Below, in pieces: positions 1 through 7,802 of a stretch of DNA of 37,486 nucleotides. Made by a program: the position numbers and the translations under genes. The stretch is taken from NCBI RefSeq assembly GCF_028330985.1, contig NZ_JAQMUE010000051.1, positions 1 through 37,486 on the forward strand. Reading direction: 5' to 3'. Each line of letters starts with the position of its first letter. Position 1 is the first letter of the stretch. Source of the stretch: Roseofilum reptotaenium CS-1145 (lineage in GTDB: Bacteria > Cyanobacteriota > Cyanobacteriia > Cyanobacteriales > Desertifilaceae). Below the pieces are notes generated by a model. The model saw nothing but the letters and a program-made list of their open reading frames with translations. It was not told the origin of the DNA and did not search any database.

Positions 1-2
1 AT

Positions 3-893
3 CGCGCGATCGCCCACTCCCTGCATATCGAAACCTCCACCGTTCGCAAGCATATCGAAAACCTCTGTCGCGCTTTTGGCATTGATAGTGAGTTTCCCGA
101 CGATCGCACCTCGAAACGCCCGGAATTAATTGCCCTGTTTCATCAATACCAACCCGACTGGGTGACAACGCCCCAGATTTCATCTAACTCTAGCCCTTAT
201 CCACTCTGCAACCGAGAGGTTTATATCCTTGTCGATCAAAGTGGTTCCATGGTGCGGAAAGATGCAGATACTGGGAAGCAAACTCGATATGAATACTTAG
301 CAGAAATTGTCGAAGGACATTGTGCGGCTATTTTAGCGTATCGTCAGGAAGAGCAAGGGATCTGCGATCGCCTCACTCTCCACTTTTTCAGTCGTCAGCG
401 CACTCCTCCCTCCCCAATCTCCATCACCGATCCATCCAATATTCACAAACTCTTTATCGAAAATCAACCCAAAACCAAAACCTTTATTACACCCACCCTC
501 GAACACTCCATTAATAGCTGGATCTCTCAACCCCATCCTATCCCTAACGGAGCCTTTTTTATCATCTATACCGATGGTCAATTTGACGATGAAGAGCGAT
601 TTATCGAACATCTGAAAACCCTCTGCCAGCATATCGATCACCACAGTCAAGCAAAAGTAATCGTTTTAGGCTTAGGAGAAGACATTAATATTGAACATTT
701 TCTCACCCTAGACTTCAACTTAAATCAAACTATGGCAGCTAATATTTTCGTCTTTGACTTAATCAACGAAGTCGATGATATTATCGAACTCCTCTCGCGC
801 CAACTCACAGAAACACCCCACCTCGCCTTTCCCGAATGGGTAAAAATCTGCTATCCCCAGGTGGTTGAACAAGCCCTATCGATTAAAAAGTAA
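3..893 (+). CDS. HTH-vWA protein, 5' end outside the window
   Basis: The reading frame is open from base 3 to the TAA at 891-893, so the gene starts upstream of the window; a GTG at 162 lies inside the frame but is not needed as a start. The first ~50 visible codons look like a helix-turn-helix (IAHSLHIETSTVRKHIENL), resembling the N-terminal HTH of cyanobacterial NB-ARC and vWA proteins. A von Willebrand A domain follows, with a MIDAS metal site: the DxSxS motif in LVDQSGSM and a later YTDGQFDD that supplies the Thr/Asp part. vWA domains bind ligands through a divalent cation and often pair with AAA ATPases. The AAA gene begins 27 bases downstream on the same strand, so co-transcription is likely. 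Function is inferred; an HTH-vWA head is compatible with a conflict or signalling protein, but substrate and partners are unknown. Confidence 0.75.
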   Translation, partial: RAIAHSLHIETSTVRKHIENLCRAFGIDSEFPDDRTSKRPELIALFHQYQPDWVTTPQISSNSSPYPLCNREVYILVDQSGSMVRKDADTGKQTRYEYLAEIVEGHCAAILAYRQEEQGICDRLTLHFFSRQRTPPSPISITDPSNIHKLFIENQPKTKTFITPTLEHSINSWISQPHPIPNGAFFIIYTDGQFDDEERFIEHLKTLCQHIDHHSQAKVIVLGLGEDINIEHFLTLDFNLNQTMAANIFVFDLINEVDDIIELLSRQLTETPHLAFPEWVKICYPQVVEQALSIKK

Positions 894-920
894 TCTGAAT
901 ATAAGCTTATAGAGGTTTTT

Positions 921-2015
921 ATGGATCAAGAACAAAGGATCAGAATACAAAATTTTCGTTGCTTCAAAGACTTGGAAGTTAAAGGATTTAAGAGAGTCAA
1001 TTTGATCGGCGGTCAAAATAATATTGGTAAAACCACATTATTAGAAGCTTTATCCCTTTACTTTCATCCTAATCCATCAAGCATTTCTTGTCTAAAAGAA
1101 GTCAGGAAAGAATCTGATGAGGAGCTAACAAAGCGCCCAAAAGATGCTTGGAAAAATCTGTTTCATGGAGAAAATGACACGGATAGTATATTTCTTGATG
1201 GATGTTTCAATGGTGACAATCAAAACATAGTTATTTCGGTTCGCGATGCAATCCAAATAGGTGTTTTTGAAACTTTTTTTGAAGATATTGAAGGTACAAA
1301 CATTGCAAAAAAAATGGTCAGTTTACTTCAAGAAACTAACCCTAAATCAACGCTCGAAATACAACGAATTCATAACAAATACCAGCCATCGAAAAGATAT
1401 ATAGTTGCCAATACTAGAGGATTATTTTCACCGGATTTTAATCATCAAGAACCTATTCCGTTTCTTTCTTCATATTATTATCTGTCAAATGAACAGATTG
1501 CTCGGAAATATGACCGAATTGATTTTGATGGGAAAGGTAAAGAAGTCTTGCAACTACTGCAAACCCTTGATGAATCGATTGAAGGTTTACGCACCTATTC
1601 CCATATTGAGCCAACCTTGTATGTGCAAACGAAAACGCAAAAAAGAGGATTACCGATTACTTTGTTTGGGGATGCGATATATCGGACAACTGTGATTGCC
1701 TTGGAATTACTCAGTCAAGAAAACCCTGTTTTATTTATAGATGAAATTGAAAACGGGATTCATCACACCAATCAACAAAAGGTTTGGCAAGCTTTGTTTC
1801 ATTTGTCGAACCAGTTAAATACTATGATTTTTGCTACGACTCACAGTTTAGAAATGATTCAAGCGTTTAAGCAAGCAGGAGATGAATTTCCAGATCGAGG
1901 TGCTTATATTGAATTGGCTCACGATCCGAGAACAGATAATATTGTCGCAATTACTAGAGATACAGATGTTTTAGAATATGAGCTAGAACGGAATAAACCG
2001 GTGAGAGGAGAATAG
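921..2015 (+). CDS. OLD-like AAA/ABC-type ATPase
   Basis: This 364-residue protein has the layout of AAA_15/AAA_21 (OLD/SMC-like) ATPases. The N-terminus RIQNFRCFKDLEV is the usual first strand; the P-loop GQNNIGKT is at residues 31-38; a signature-like segment LFGDAIYRTT is near 248-257; Walker B VLFIDEIENG is at 270-279 with Glu275 as likely catalytic base; and the H-loop ATTHSLEM carries His308. The helical insert between Walker A and the signature is where such proteins gain specificity. No TOPRIM or nuclease domain is fused, but the next gene, 10 bases downstream, is a TOPRIM protein. ATPase plus separate TOPRIM gene is the arrangement of two-gene defence modules such as PARIS (AriA/AriB) and split OLD systems. 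The family call is sound; a defence role is inference. Start ATG follows a purine-rich AGAGG. Confidence 0.8.
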   Translation: MDQEQRIRIQNFRCFKDLEVKGFKRVNLIGGQNNIGKTTLLEALSLYFHPNPSSISCLKEVRKESDEELTKRPKDAWKNLFHGENDTDSIFLDGCFNGDNQNIVISVRDAIQIGVFETFFEDIEGTNIAKKMVSLLQETNPKSTLEIQRIHNKYQPSKRYIVANTRGLFSPDFNHQEPIPFLSSYYYLSNEQIARKYDRIDFDGKGKEVLQLLQTLDESIEGLRTYSHIEPTLYVQTKTQKRGLPITLFGDAIYRTTVIALELLSQENPVLFIDEIENGIHHTNQQKVWQALFHLSNQLNTMIFATTHSLEMIQAFKQAGDEFPDRGAYIELAHDPRTDNIVAITRDTDVLEYELERNKPVRGE

Positions 2016-2025
2016 TCACATTATC

Positions 2026-2412
2026 ATGGGTAATCTGTTAATTGTTGAAAGTAAAAATGATAAAATTTTTATCGAAAAGTTAATTGATATCATGAACCTC
2101 AACCGGATTCAGGTTGATAACCCGATCTCTATTGATGACTATGAATGTTTAGAAGGACTTGATGAAAAAAAGTTAGTTAAGGCTCTTAATAGTTTATCCA
2201 ATAGTGTAAAAAAACGTCAAATTGACAAAGCAGGAATTATCATCGATCGAGACGATTTTACAGAAGTAGAACGCTTACGGTTTGTGGAAGGATGTGTTGA
2301 TGAGGTTTTTAAAAAAATCGATCCACTCGATAAAGTTAGCGATTTAATTCCAGTCGAAACCGATAATCAAAATTTTAGATCCCTGGAAAAAGTTTTTGAA
2401 ATTGTTTGCTGA
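2026..2412 (+). CDS. TOPRIM (DUF3226/OLD-partner-like) protein, probably C-terminally truncated
   Basis: A 128-residue TOPRIM-like protein. LLIVESKNDKIFIEKL (residues 4-19) carries the conserved Glu8 of the first TOPRIM motif, and AGIIIDRDDFT (69-79) gives the DxD pair Asp74/Asp76. DUF3226 and related partners of AAA ATPases that I know are about 200 residues or more, so this one appears to stop about halfway, at a TGA right after FEIVC. The 25 bases between its stop and the convergent neighbour contain no continuation in another frame. It follows the ATPase gene by 10 bases, consistent with an ATPase/TOPRIM operon. It could be a functional short form; a truncated gene is my preferred reading because the third TOPRIM acidic motif and the C-terminal helical region are not visible. 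Confidence 0.6.
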   Translation: MGNLLIVESKNDKIFIEKLIDIMNLNRIQVDNPISIDDYECLEGLDEKKLVKALNSLSNSVKKRQIDKAGIIIDRDDFTEVERLRFVEGCVDEVFKKIDPLDKVSDLIPVETDNQNFRSLEKVFEIVC

Positions 2413-2437
2413 TTGAGTGGGATTAAAAGCTATCGAT

Positions 2438-3481
2438 TTATACTTTTTCTAAACAGTTTTTTGCCTGTTCTGATTCATGGGAGATAAATTGAGCAGGTCG
2501 AACATATTGATTCAAGATTCGCTCTATTCGATCTAGTCCAATTTCTTCCATGAAATCAACCCTTCTCTCCTCAACCAGCAAATTCGTTTTTTCTATGTAG
2601 TTTCCAATTTTAGAGCCAACTCTATCAATGCCTATATTAGGAACACCTAAAATGTCAGCTAAAATAATCGAATGCAACCGATTTCCGAAATGAAAATCCA
2701 TGGTACTGAGAATCTCGATAAACTCTTCTGGCTCTTCCCAGGAATGTAATTGATAGTTCTGCTGGGGCAGATATTTCTTTAACCGTTCATGGAATTGATT
2801 ATCATTTCTTTCTGTTCCCACATGACCGGGGAGTAAATGAATCACTGAATTGTATTTTTCAATTACAGGTAAAAGTTGATTCGCATAAAACTCTCCTCTA
2901 CCCTCTCCCCACCAAAATTTACCAGAAAATGAAATGTTTTGAAGTTTATTATTGGTTTTAGATTGAATATAATTGTGGTAAATATTTAAATCAATAAACG
3001 CTAAATCTCCACCTAGGGAAATCGCCTCTTTGTTTTCAAAGTAATTAGAGGCTATATCATACGATGACCGATCGCGCAGATACAAAAGAGATGATTTTTG
3101 GAAAATATCATAGCTTTCCTCTTGGACTTCCGCATCAACAGCTTCTAAACCAATTCCCAGAAAGCCAAACTTTTTCCCCATGAGTCTAGATAAGAACTGG
3201 ATTCTCAACAAATTCGTTGGACGATCTCGAATATTAAGCGTCCCCCCTCCCCAAAAAATTCGATCGCTCTTGAGAATTAAGAGAAGTTTTTGTAACTTCG
3301 ATAACTTTTCCTCACAATAAAAAGTAACTTTTTCACTGTTTTTAGGGTAATACTCTTCTTTGCAGAGAATGAAGATATTAACGACATCAGATCGACGGGA
3401 AAAATAGTTGCTGAGTTGCTTGACAAATAAATCATCTCCAATATTCCTCTGTCCATAATATCCCATCAGCAAAATATTCAT
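2438..3481 (-). CDS. Polysaccharide pyruvyl transferase family protein
   Basis: This 347-residue protein matches the polysaccharide pyruvyl transferase family (PF04230, CsaB-like), whose members add ketal pyruvate from phosphoenolpyruvate to sugars of extracellular or cell-wall polysaccharides. Visible hallmarks are the N-terminal MGYYGQRNIGDDL, the GGGTLNIRDR loop (about residues 78-87), LRDRSSYDIA (~135-144) and the C-terminal GNRLHSIILADILGVPNIG. Length is normal for the family. No glycosyltransferase or export genes are adjacent, so its polysaccharide target cannot be inferred from context. It converges with the TOPRIM gene (25-base gap) and lies 89 bases downstream of the solute-binding lipoprotein gene on the same strand. 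The exact acceptor is unknown. Confidence 0.85.
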   Translation of the reverse strand: MNILLMGYYGQRNIGDDLFVKQLSNYFSRRSDVVNIFILCKEEYYPKNSEKVTFYCEEKLSKLQKLLLILKSDRIFWGGGTLNIRDRPTNLLRIQFLSRLMGKKFGFLGIGLEAVDAEVQEESYDIFQKSSLLYLRDRSSYDIASNYFENKEAISLGGDLAFIDLNIYHNYIQSKTNNKLQNISFSGKFWWGEGRGEFYANQLLPVIEKYNSVIHLLPGHVGTERNDNQFHERLKKYLPQQNYQLHSWEEPEEFIEILSTMDFHFGNRLHSIILADILGVPNIGIDRVGSKIGNYIEKTNLLVEERRVDFMEEIGLDRIERILNQYVRPAQFISHESEQAKNCLEKV

Positions 3482-3570
3482 GGATTTTCCTCGGTAAACT
3501 TTGTAGGATTATTATATCCCATCTTAAGAGAACTCTTTTGTTCGCCGACTGTCACTCTGAGAGCCAATGA

Positions 3571-4860
3571 TTAAAAACTCATACTATTCCAGGTTTCTGC
3601 GGCATCTGATATTGCTCGATCGACTGTTTTTTCATCTAACATAGCGGCTTGTAGGTTGTCGTAAATGGCTCCTTTTAATTCAGTTAATCCTTTCATCGCG
3701 GGAATCAAAACTTCTGCCGAGTCTAATTGTTGGGAGCTGATTAAGCGGGCAATTTCTACGGGAGTGGACTGGGGAGTTGATTTGAGTTCGCTTTGATACT
3801 CTTGTACGGATTCTATGGTAGAGGGCAAGACATTGGCTGCTTGGATAAAGGCCAGTTGGTTTTCAGGGTTGGTGACGAAGAGGGCAAATTTGAGGGCGTT
3901 TTCGGGTTGATCGGTTTGACGAGGGATGACTACGTTCATGACGGCAACGTTGATTTTACCGGTATTTCCGGTGATTTGGGGAGAACTTTGGGTGACTTCG
4001 GCAATAGTGGGAGCGTTGGTGGAGATCGCATTCATAAATTCTGGGCCAGAGAATAATAGTGCCACTTCGCCAGCTTGGTATAATTCAATGGCTCGCCGAT
4101 GTCCCTGGGTTAGCACTTCCCTGGGTAACCAGCCTTTTTGGTATAAATCAACCCAATATTGAAAGGCGGCTTTACCTTCTGGGGTATTAAACGCAGCTTT
4201 GCCTTCCTCATCCACTAACGTCACCCCCATTTGTACCATGGACTCTAGGACTTCCGAGGAATCTTCAGGGACAAAGGTGACAAAAAAGGCGAATTTCCCA
4301 GTTTTTTCTTTCACCTGTTGGGCGACTTGTGCCAATTCGGCATAAGTTTTCGGAGGCTCCGTAATGCCCGCTGCCTGTAAAATGGATTGATTATGTAGAG
4401 TGATGCGGGTAGTGAGATACCAAGGTAAACCGAACGTCATCTCGTTGAGGGTATTGGCTTTCCAAATACCCGGTAAATAGAGAGAGCGATCGCCCTCACT
4501 AATACGCTCCTCCAGGGGCAACCATGCTTGACGAGCCGCCAACGTAGAAGCAAAATTGGGATTCAGATTCACTACATCTGGAGCCGTTTGTGCTGCCACA
4601 GCCGTTAAAATTTTACTCTCCATGGCTGCCCAAGGTACATCCACCCAACGAATCGTTATTCCTGGATTTTCAGCCTCAAACTCGGCAATCAAATCATTGA
4701 AATAATCCGTAAACTTAGGTTGTAATTGCATCGTCCAAAACTCCACTTCCCCGGAAGCAGAATCCTTGGGTTGGGGTGTGCTACAACTAATCAGCCAAGT
4801 CAGACAAAAGGCGATCGCCATCCATACCCAAAACGACTTGCGACGAAGAGAAAACATCAT
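3571..4860 (-). CDS. ABC transporter sugar-type solute-binding lipoprotein (family 1)
   Basis: A 429-residue extracytoplasmic solute-binding protein of the MalE/UgpB class (SBP_bac_1). A positively charged start (SLRRKS) is followed by a hydrophobic stretch and a lipobox LISC with acceptor Cys26, so it should be exported and lipid-anchored. The mature part shows the family pattern: VEFWTMQ start, AQTAPDVVNLNPNFAS ligand-lobe loop, GLPWYLTTR, and GKAAFQYWVDLYQKGWLP in the hinge/second-lobe region; the AVMNVVIPRQTDQPENALKFALFV segment is typical of the C-terminal lobe. Such proteins deliver sugars or glycerol-phosphates to permeases. No permease or ATPase gene is adjacent, so the transporter must be encoded elsewhere. 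Substrate unknown. A second Met (residue 2) is an equally possible start. Confidence 0.9.
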   Translation of the reverse strand: MMFSLRRKSFWVWMAIAFCLTWLISCSTPQPKDSASGEVEFWTMQLQPKFTDYFNDLIAEFEAENPGITIRWVDVPWAAMESKILTAVAAQTAPDVVNLNPNFASTLAARQAWLPLEERISEGDRSLYLPGIWKANTLNEMTFGLPWYLTTRITLHNQSILQAAGITEPPKTYAELAQVAQQVKEKTGKFAFFVTFVPEDSSEVLESMVQMGVTLVDEEGKAAFNTPEGKAAFQYWVDLYQKGWLPREVLTQGHRRAIELYQAGEVALLFSGPEFMNAISTNAPTIAEVTQSSPQITGNTGKINVAVMNVVIPRQTDQPENALKFALFVTNPENQLAFIQAANVLPSTIESVQEYQSELKSTPQSTPVEIARLISSQQLDSAEVLIPAMKGLTELKGAIYDNLQAAMLDEKTVDRAISDAAETWNSMSF

Positions 4861-5109
4861 ACACCAACCTAAATAGGAGAAGCTCTAATTATCAAGCATC
4901 CAAGCTCAATAATCAATTGACCGATACATTAAGCCACAATTTAAGCTATAACAGGAATATTACAAACCTCTTCTTGAATCAAGAGGCGATCGCCCGACTC
5001 CAGATTAGGTTCAGGACTGTTGACTAAATGTTTAGATCATCAACTATGTACAGCTTAGTCTAAGTCTGTCATAGTTGGTCTAAAGTTTTTCAGAACGGAA
5101 GCTACTGCT

Positions 5110-6222
5110 GTGAATCTTCTTGACAACCTCAAAGGTTTATTATCTAAACGGCCAAAAGGGATTGGAGTTGAACTGACTCCAGAACAGATTAATATTGTTC
5201 AAGTCCTGAAAAAGGGTCAAGCATACAAACTTCAATCCTTCCACTCCATAGAAGTGCCAGAAGGTATCTATGAAGATGGACAGATTTTAGATGCTCCCGC
5301 GATGGCAGAACTGATTCAAAGCTGTCTAGAGGAAAATAAAATTACCGTAAAAAATGCCGCTTCTGCGGTATCTGGACGAGAAGCAGTAACCCGCCTGATC
5401 CCTGTCCCGGCTGAGTTAGATGATAATGAACTGCGGGAAATGGTACTAAACCAGGAAGCCGGATTATACCTGCCTTTCCCGCGAGAAGAAGCAGATGTAG
5501 ATTACCAGAAACTCGATCTGATGGTCGATGATGATGGTATTGAAAAAGTCCGGGTTTTATTAGTAGCGACGCGCAAAGAGGTCACCGATAATTATATTAA
5601 TACCTTTGAACAGGCTGGGTTACGTCTGGATGTCTTAGAAATTAGTAGCTTTTCTCTGATTCGTACCATTCGCGAAGAATTGCGACACTTTGCCCTAGGG
5701 GAAGCTGTGGCGATCGCTAATATAGAATTTGAAGGCACAGAAATTGCGATCGTTGTTGATGGAGTACCCCAATTTTCCCGTACCGTTCCCATCGGCACCA
5801 GCCAGATCCAAAATGCCCTCTGTCAAGCGATGAACCTGCCCCCATCCCGGAACCCCGAAATTCTCCAAGGAATGACCATTCCCCTAACTCCCGTAGATAG
5901 TGTACAAACCGGTATGACTGGCTCCAACCCTGGCGCGGCTGCTATGGTAAGAGTATTGGGAGAATTGGCCGATGAACTGCGCCGATCCATTGACTTTTAT
6001 GTAAACCAAGGGGAAAACCAAGAAGTCGCCCAACTCCTGCTCGCCGGGAGTGGGGCGGGGATTGGTCAATTAGATGAATTTTTAACTCAAAGGCTCAGTG
6101 TTCCCACATCCCAAGTCGATCCCATTGAAGCCCTGTCGTTGGAAATAGACCAGGAAATCCCCCCTGCCCAACGGCCTGGATTGGGTATCGCCTTGGGCCT
6201 AGGCTTACGATATGTGATATAG
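5110..6222 (+). CDS. pilM: Type IV pilus assembly protein PilM
   Basis: A 370-residue actin-like (FtsA-fold) PilM. It sits on the cytoplasmic face of the inner membrane, binds the N-terminal tail of PilN and links the pilus motor to the alignment platform. Visible family features are the start region GIGVELTPEQINIVQ, the SGREAVTRLIPVP segment, YLPFPREEADVDYQ, the VLLVATRKEVTDNY strand-helix, ANIEFEGTEIAIVVDG, and the LLLAGSGAGIGQLDEFL nucleotide-pocket segment near the C-terminus. Start is GTG at 5110, giving MNLLDNLKGLL, the common opening of cyanobacterial PilM. It is first in a tight operon: pilN starts 12 bases downstream. Confidence 0.93.
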   Translation: MNLLDNLKGLLSKRPKGIGVELTPEQINIVQVLKKGQAYKLQSFHSIEVPEGIYEDGQILDAPAMAELIQSCLEENKITVKNAASAVSGREAVTRLIPVPAELDDNELREMVLNQEAGLYLPFPREEADVDYQKLDLMVDDDGIEKVRVLLVATRKEVTDNYINTFEQAGLRLDVLEISSFSLIRTIREELRHFALGEAVAIANIEFEGTEIAIVVDGVPQFSRTVPIGTSQIQNALCQAMNLPPSRNPEILQGMTIPLTPVDSVQTGMTGSNPGAAAMVRVLGELADELRRSIDFYVNQGENQEVAQLLLAGSGAGIGQLDEFLTQRLSVPTSQVDPIEALSLEIDQEIPPAQRPGLGIALGLGLRYVI

Positions 6223-6234
6223 AGGAAAACACCC

Positions 6235-7029
6235 ATGTATGGACTCGATATTAATTTTCTTAAGGATAGACCTGGATATTTAGAGACTCCCGCAACCAAC
6301 CCAAAAGGAGGGGGAGGCAGTAGCGCTAGTCCCACGAATGCAATTCCCATTATCGCCGGTTTGGTTGTAGGAGCAGCCGCTGTGGGTGGAACCTTGGGGG
6401 TGAAACTATTCGTTATTGACCCGCAAAATGCCGATCTGCAAGCTCAATTAGATGGGATTAACGCTAATATTGAACAACAAGAAGCGAAAACCCAGGAAAT
6501 TGGGTCAATACAAACCCAAACTGAGGCGATCCGCGCCCAAACCCTGGCCCTGGCAACAGTGTTTAACCAGATTAAACCCTGGTCAGCTCTGCTGCAAGAA
6601 ATCCGCGATCGCGCTCCGGCAAGCATTCAGATTAGTAGTGTTGAACAAATTGAGTTACAATTTCCTGACCCCAATGCCTCTCCAGAAACCCCAGACGTAA
6701 CCCTGAATGTCAAAGGGCTACAAATTCAGGGAAGTGCCCGCAGCTATGATGATGTCAATGATTTCATGCTGCTGCTGAAAAACTCCGATTTTTTAGCTGG
6801 CGACAAAACTAAACTTCTTCGTGCGAACCTTCAAGCGAACAATACTCAAGTTGAAGTGCCAGAAGGTAGTGATTTAGAAGTTAGCCTGCCAGATGTGGTG
6901 GCCTTTAACATTGAAACACCCCTATCCGACAAAGGGGCATCAGAATTAATGGCCCAACTGGAAAGTAAAGGAGCAATTGGCTTAGTTAGTCGGATTGAAA
7001 CATTAAGAGAAAAGGGGATTTTAGAATAA
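6235..7029 (+). CDS. pilN: Type IV pilus assembly protein PilN
   Basis: A 264-residue bitopic inner-membrane protein. The short cytoplasmic N-terminus MYGLDINFLKDRPGYLE corresponds to the PilM-binding INLL-type motif. A membrane helix at about residues 38-60 (IPIIAGLVVGAAAVGG) is followed by a coiled coil (~65-105, rich in Gln/Glu/Ala) and a periplasmic ferredoxin-like domain (SALLQEIRDRAPASIQISSVE onward). PilN pairs with PilO to form the periplasmic part of the alignment complex. The gene overlaps pilO by one base in a TAATG junction at 7027-7031, which suggests translational coupling. At 264 residues it is longer than proteobacterial PilN, mostly through the C-terminal tail; cyanobacterial versions tend to be longer. 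Confidence 0.9.
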   Translation: MYGLDINFLKDRPGYLETPATNPKGGGGSSASPTNAIPIIAGLVVGAAAVGGTLGVKLFVIDPQNADLQAQLDGINANIEQQEAKTQEIGSIQTQTEAIRAQTLALATVFNQIKPWSALLQEIRDRAPASIQISSVEQIELQFPDPNASPETPDVTLNVKGLQIQGSARSYDDVNDFMLLLKNSDFLAGDKTKLLRANLQANNTQVEVPEGSDLEVSLPDVVAFNIETPLSDKGASELMAQLESKGAIGLVSRIETLREKGILE

Positions 7030-7754
7030 TGACACTAGCAGGAGATTTAGGAACAGTTGGGGCTGAAGACGAAGGTAAAGGCGGCAGTCCAATTAATCTA
7101 TTTATTGGTATTGGCATTGGTGTAGTGGGTTTAGGAATAGCGGCATTTTTAGCCTATAGCCAAGTCCTGCCGGCCATGGAGAAAAATAAGGAACTGCAAG
7201 CCGAGGTTAATGATAAACAAATTCAGGTTAGACAAGAGCAAGAATTGCAAAATCAGCTTCTGGCAGCCCAAGAAGATCAAGAACTAGCCAAGCAACAAAG
7301 CCAAGATGTGACGACCTTATTTGCAGATGATGCCGCCCTGGATACTCTACTGCTCGATATTAACCGTATTCTTAAGGAGCGGGGGGTGGAGTTAATGCAG
7401 TTTGAGCCAGATTCTCAAGGCATACAATTAGTAGAAGATGGCTCCTTGGGGACAGAAGTTGATAGTAAGCTCAGAAGCCAGGGTTACCGCCTCCAATTTT
7501 CGGGAACCTTCGATCAGACTCGTTTGGTATTACTCAATCTTGAGCGCCTGCAACCTTTGTTAGTGGTAGATTCTATGAGAGTCACGGTTGATCCATCTTC
7601 CCAAGAGGTATTGTATCAAGGGGGGAATTTAGTGGCCCAGAATGCACCTAAACTCATGACAGAAATGGAAATCAAGGCTCTACTTCCTGCCGAACTCCCA
7701 CCACCACCGCCACCGGAAGCTGAAGCTGAAGCTGAAGCTGCTCCTGAAGGTTAA
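7029..7754 (+). CDS. pilO: Type IV pilus assembly protein PilO
   Basis: A 241-residue PilO-type protein: a short cytoplasmic tail, a membrane helix at about residues 22-45 (INLFIGIGIGVVGLGIAAFLAY), a Gln/Glu-rich coiled coil (~50-95) and a periplasmic ferredoxin-like domain containing LDTLLLDINRILKERGVELMQFEP and GTFDQTRLVLLNLERLQPLLVV. It heterodimerises with PilN. The C-terminus ends in a proline run followed by an Ala/Glu tail encoded by four in-frame GAAGCT hexamers. The start overlaps the pilN stop. The expected next operon member, the secretin gene pilQ, is absent: the reading stops at a hairpin and a convergent kinase gene 39 bases away. Confidence 0.88.
   Translation: MTLAGDLGTVGAEDEGKGGSPINLFIGIGIGVVGLGIAAFLAYSQVLPAMEKNKELQAEVNDKQIQVRQEQELQNQLLAAQEDQELAKQQSQDVTTLFADDAALDTLLLDINRILKERGVELMQFEPDSQGIQLVEDGSLGTEVDSKLRSQGYRLQFSGTFDQTRLVLLNLERLQPLLVVDSMRVTVDPSSQEVLYQGGNLVAQNAPKLMTEMEIKALLPAELPPPPPPEAEAEAEAAPEG
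7716..7739 (+). repeat. GAAGCT hexamer microsatellite in pilO
   Basis: Four perfect tandem GAAGCT copies (7716-7739) encode the Glu-Ala repeat of the PilO tail. Hexamer gain or loss would keep the frame and only change tail length. Confidence 0.9.
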
Positions 7755-7764
7755 AATGCACACT

Positions 7765-7802
7765 ATGCTATAAGGGAGAAAATTGTTTCTCTCCTATAGC
7801 AT
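7765..7802. terminator. Shared hairpin between pilO and the convergent kinase gene
   Basis: Arms 7765-7779 and 7788-7802 form a long stem (outer ATGCTATA / TATAGCAT exact, inner GGGAGA / TCTCTC nearly paired) around a short AT-rich loop. It lies between convergent genes and includes the stop codon of the kinase gene. There is no clear T-run beyond it, so it is a probable bidirectional terminator or mRNA 3'-end hairpin rather than a textbook Rho-independent site. Confidence 0.55.

Noticed and set aside
921-2412. Interpretation of the ATPase/TOPRIM pair as Gabija
   Set aside because: Gabija has ATPase and TOPRIM fused in GajA and a UvrD-like helicase GajB next to it; neither fusion nor helicase is present.
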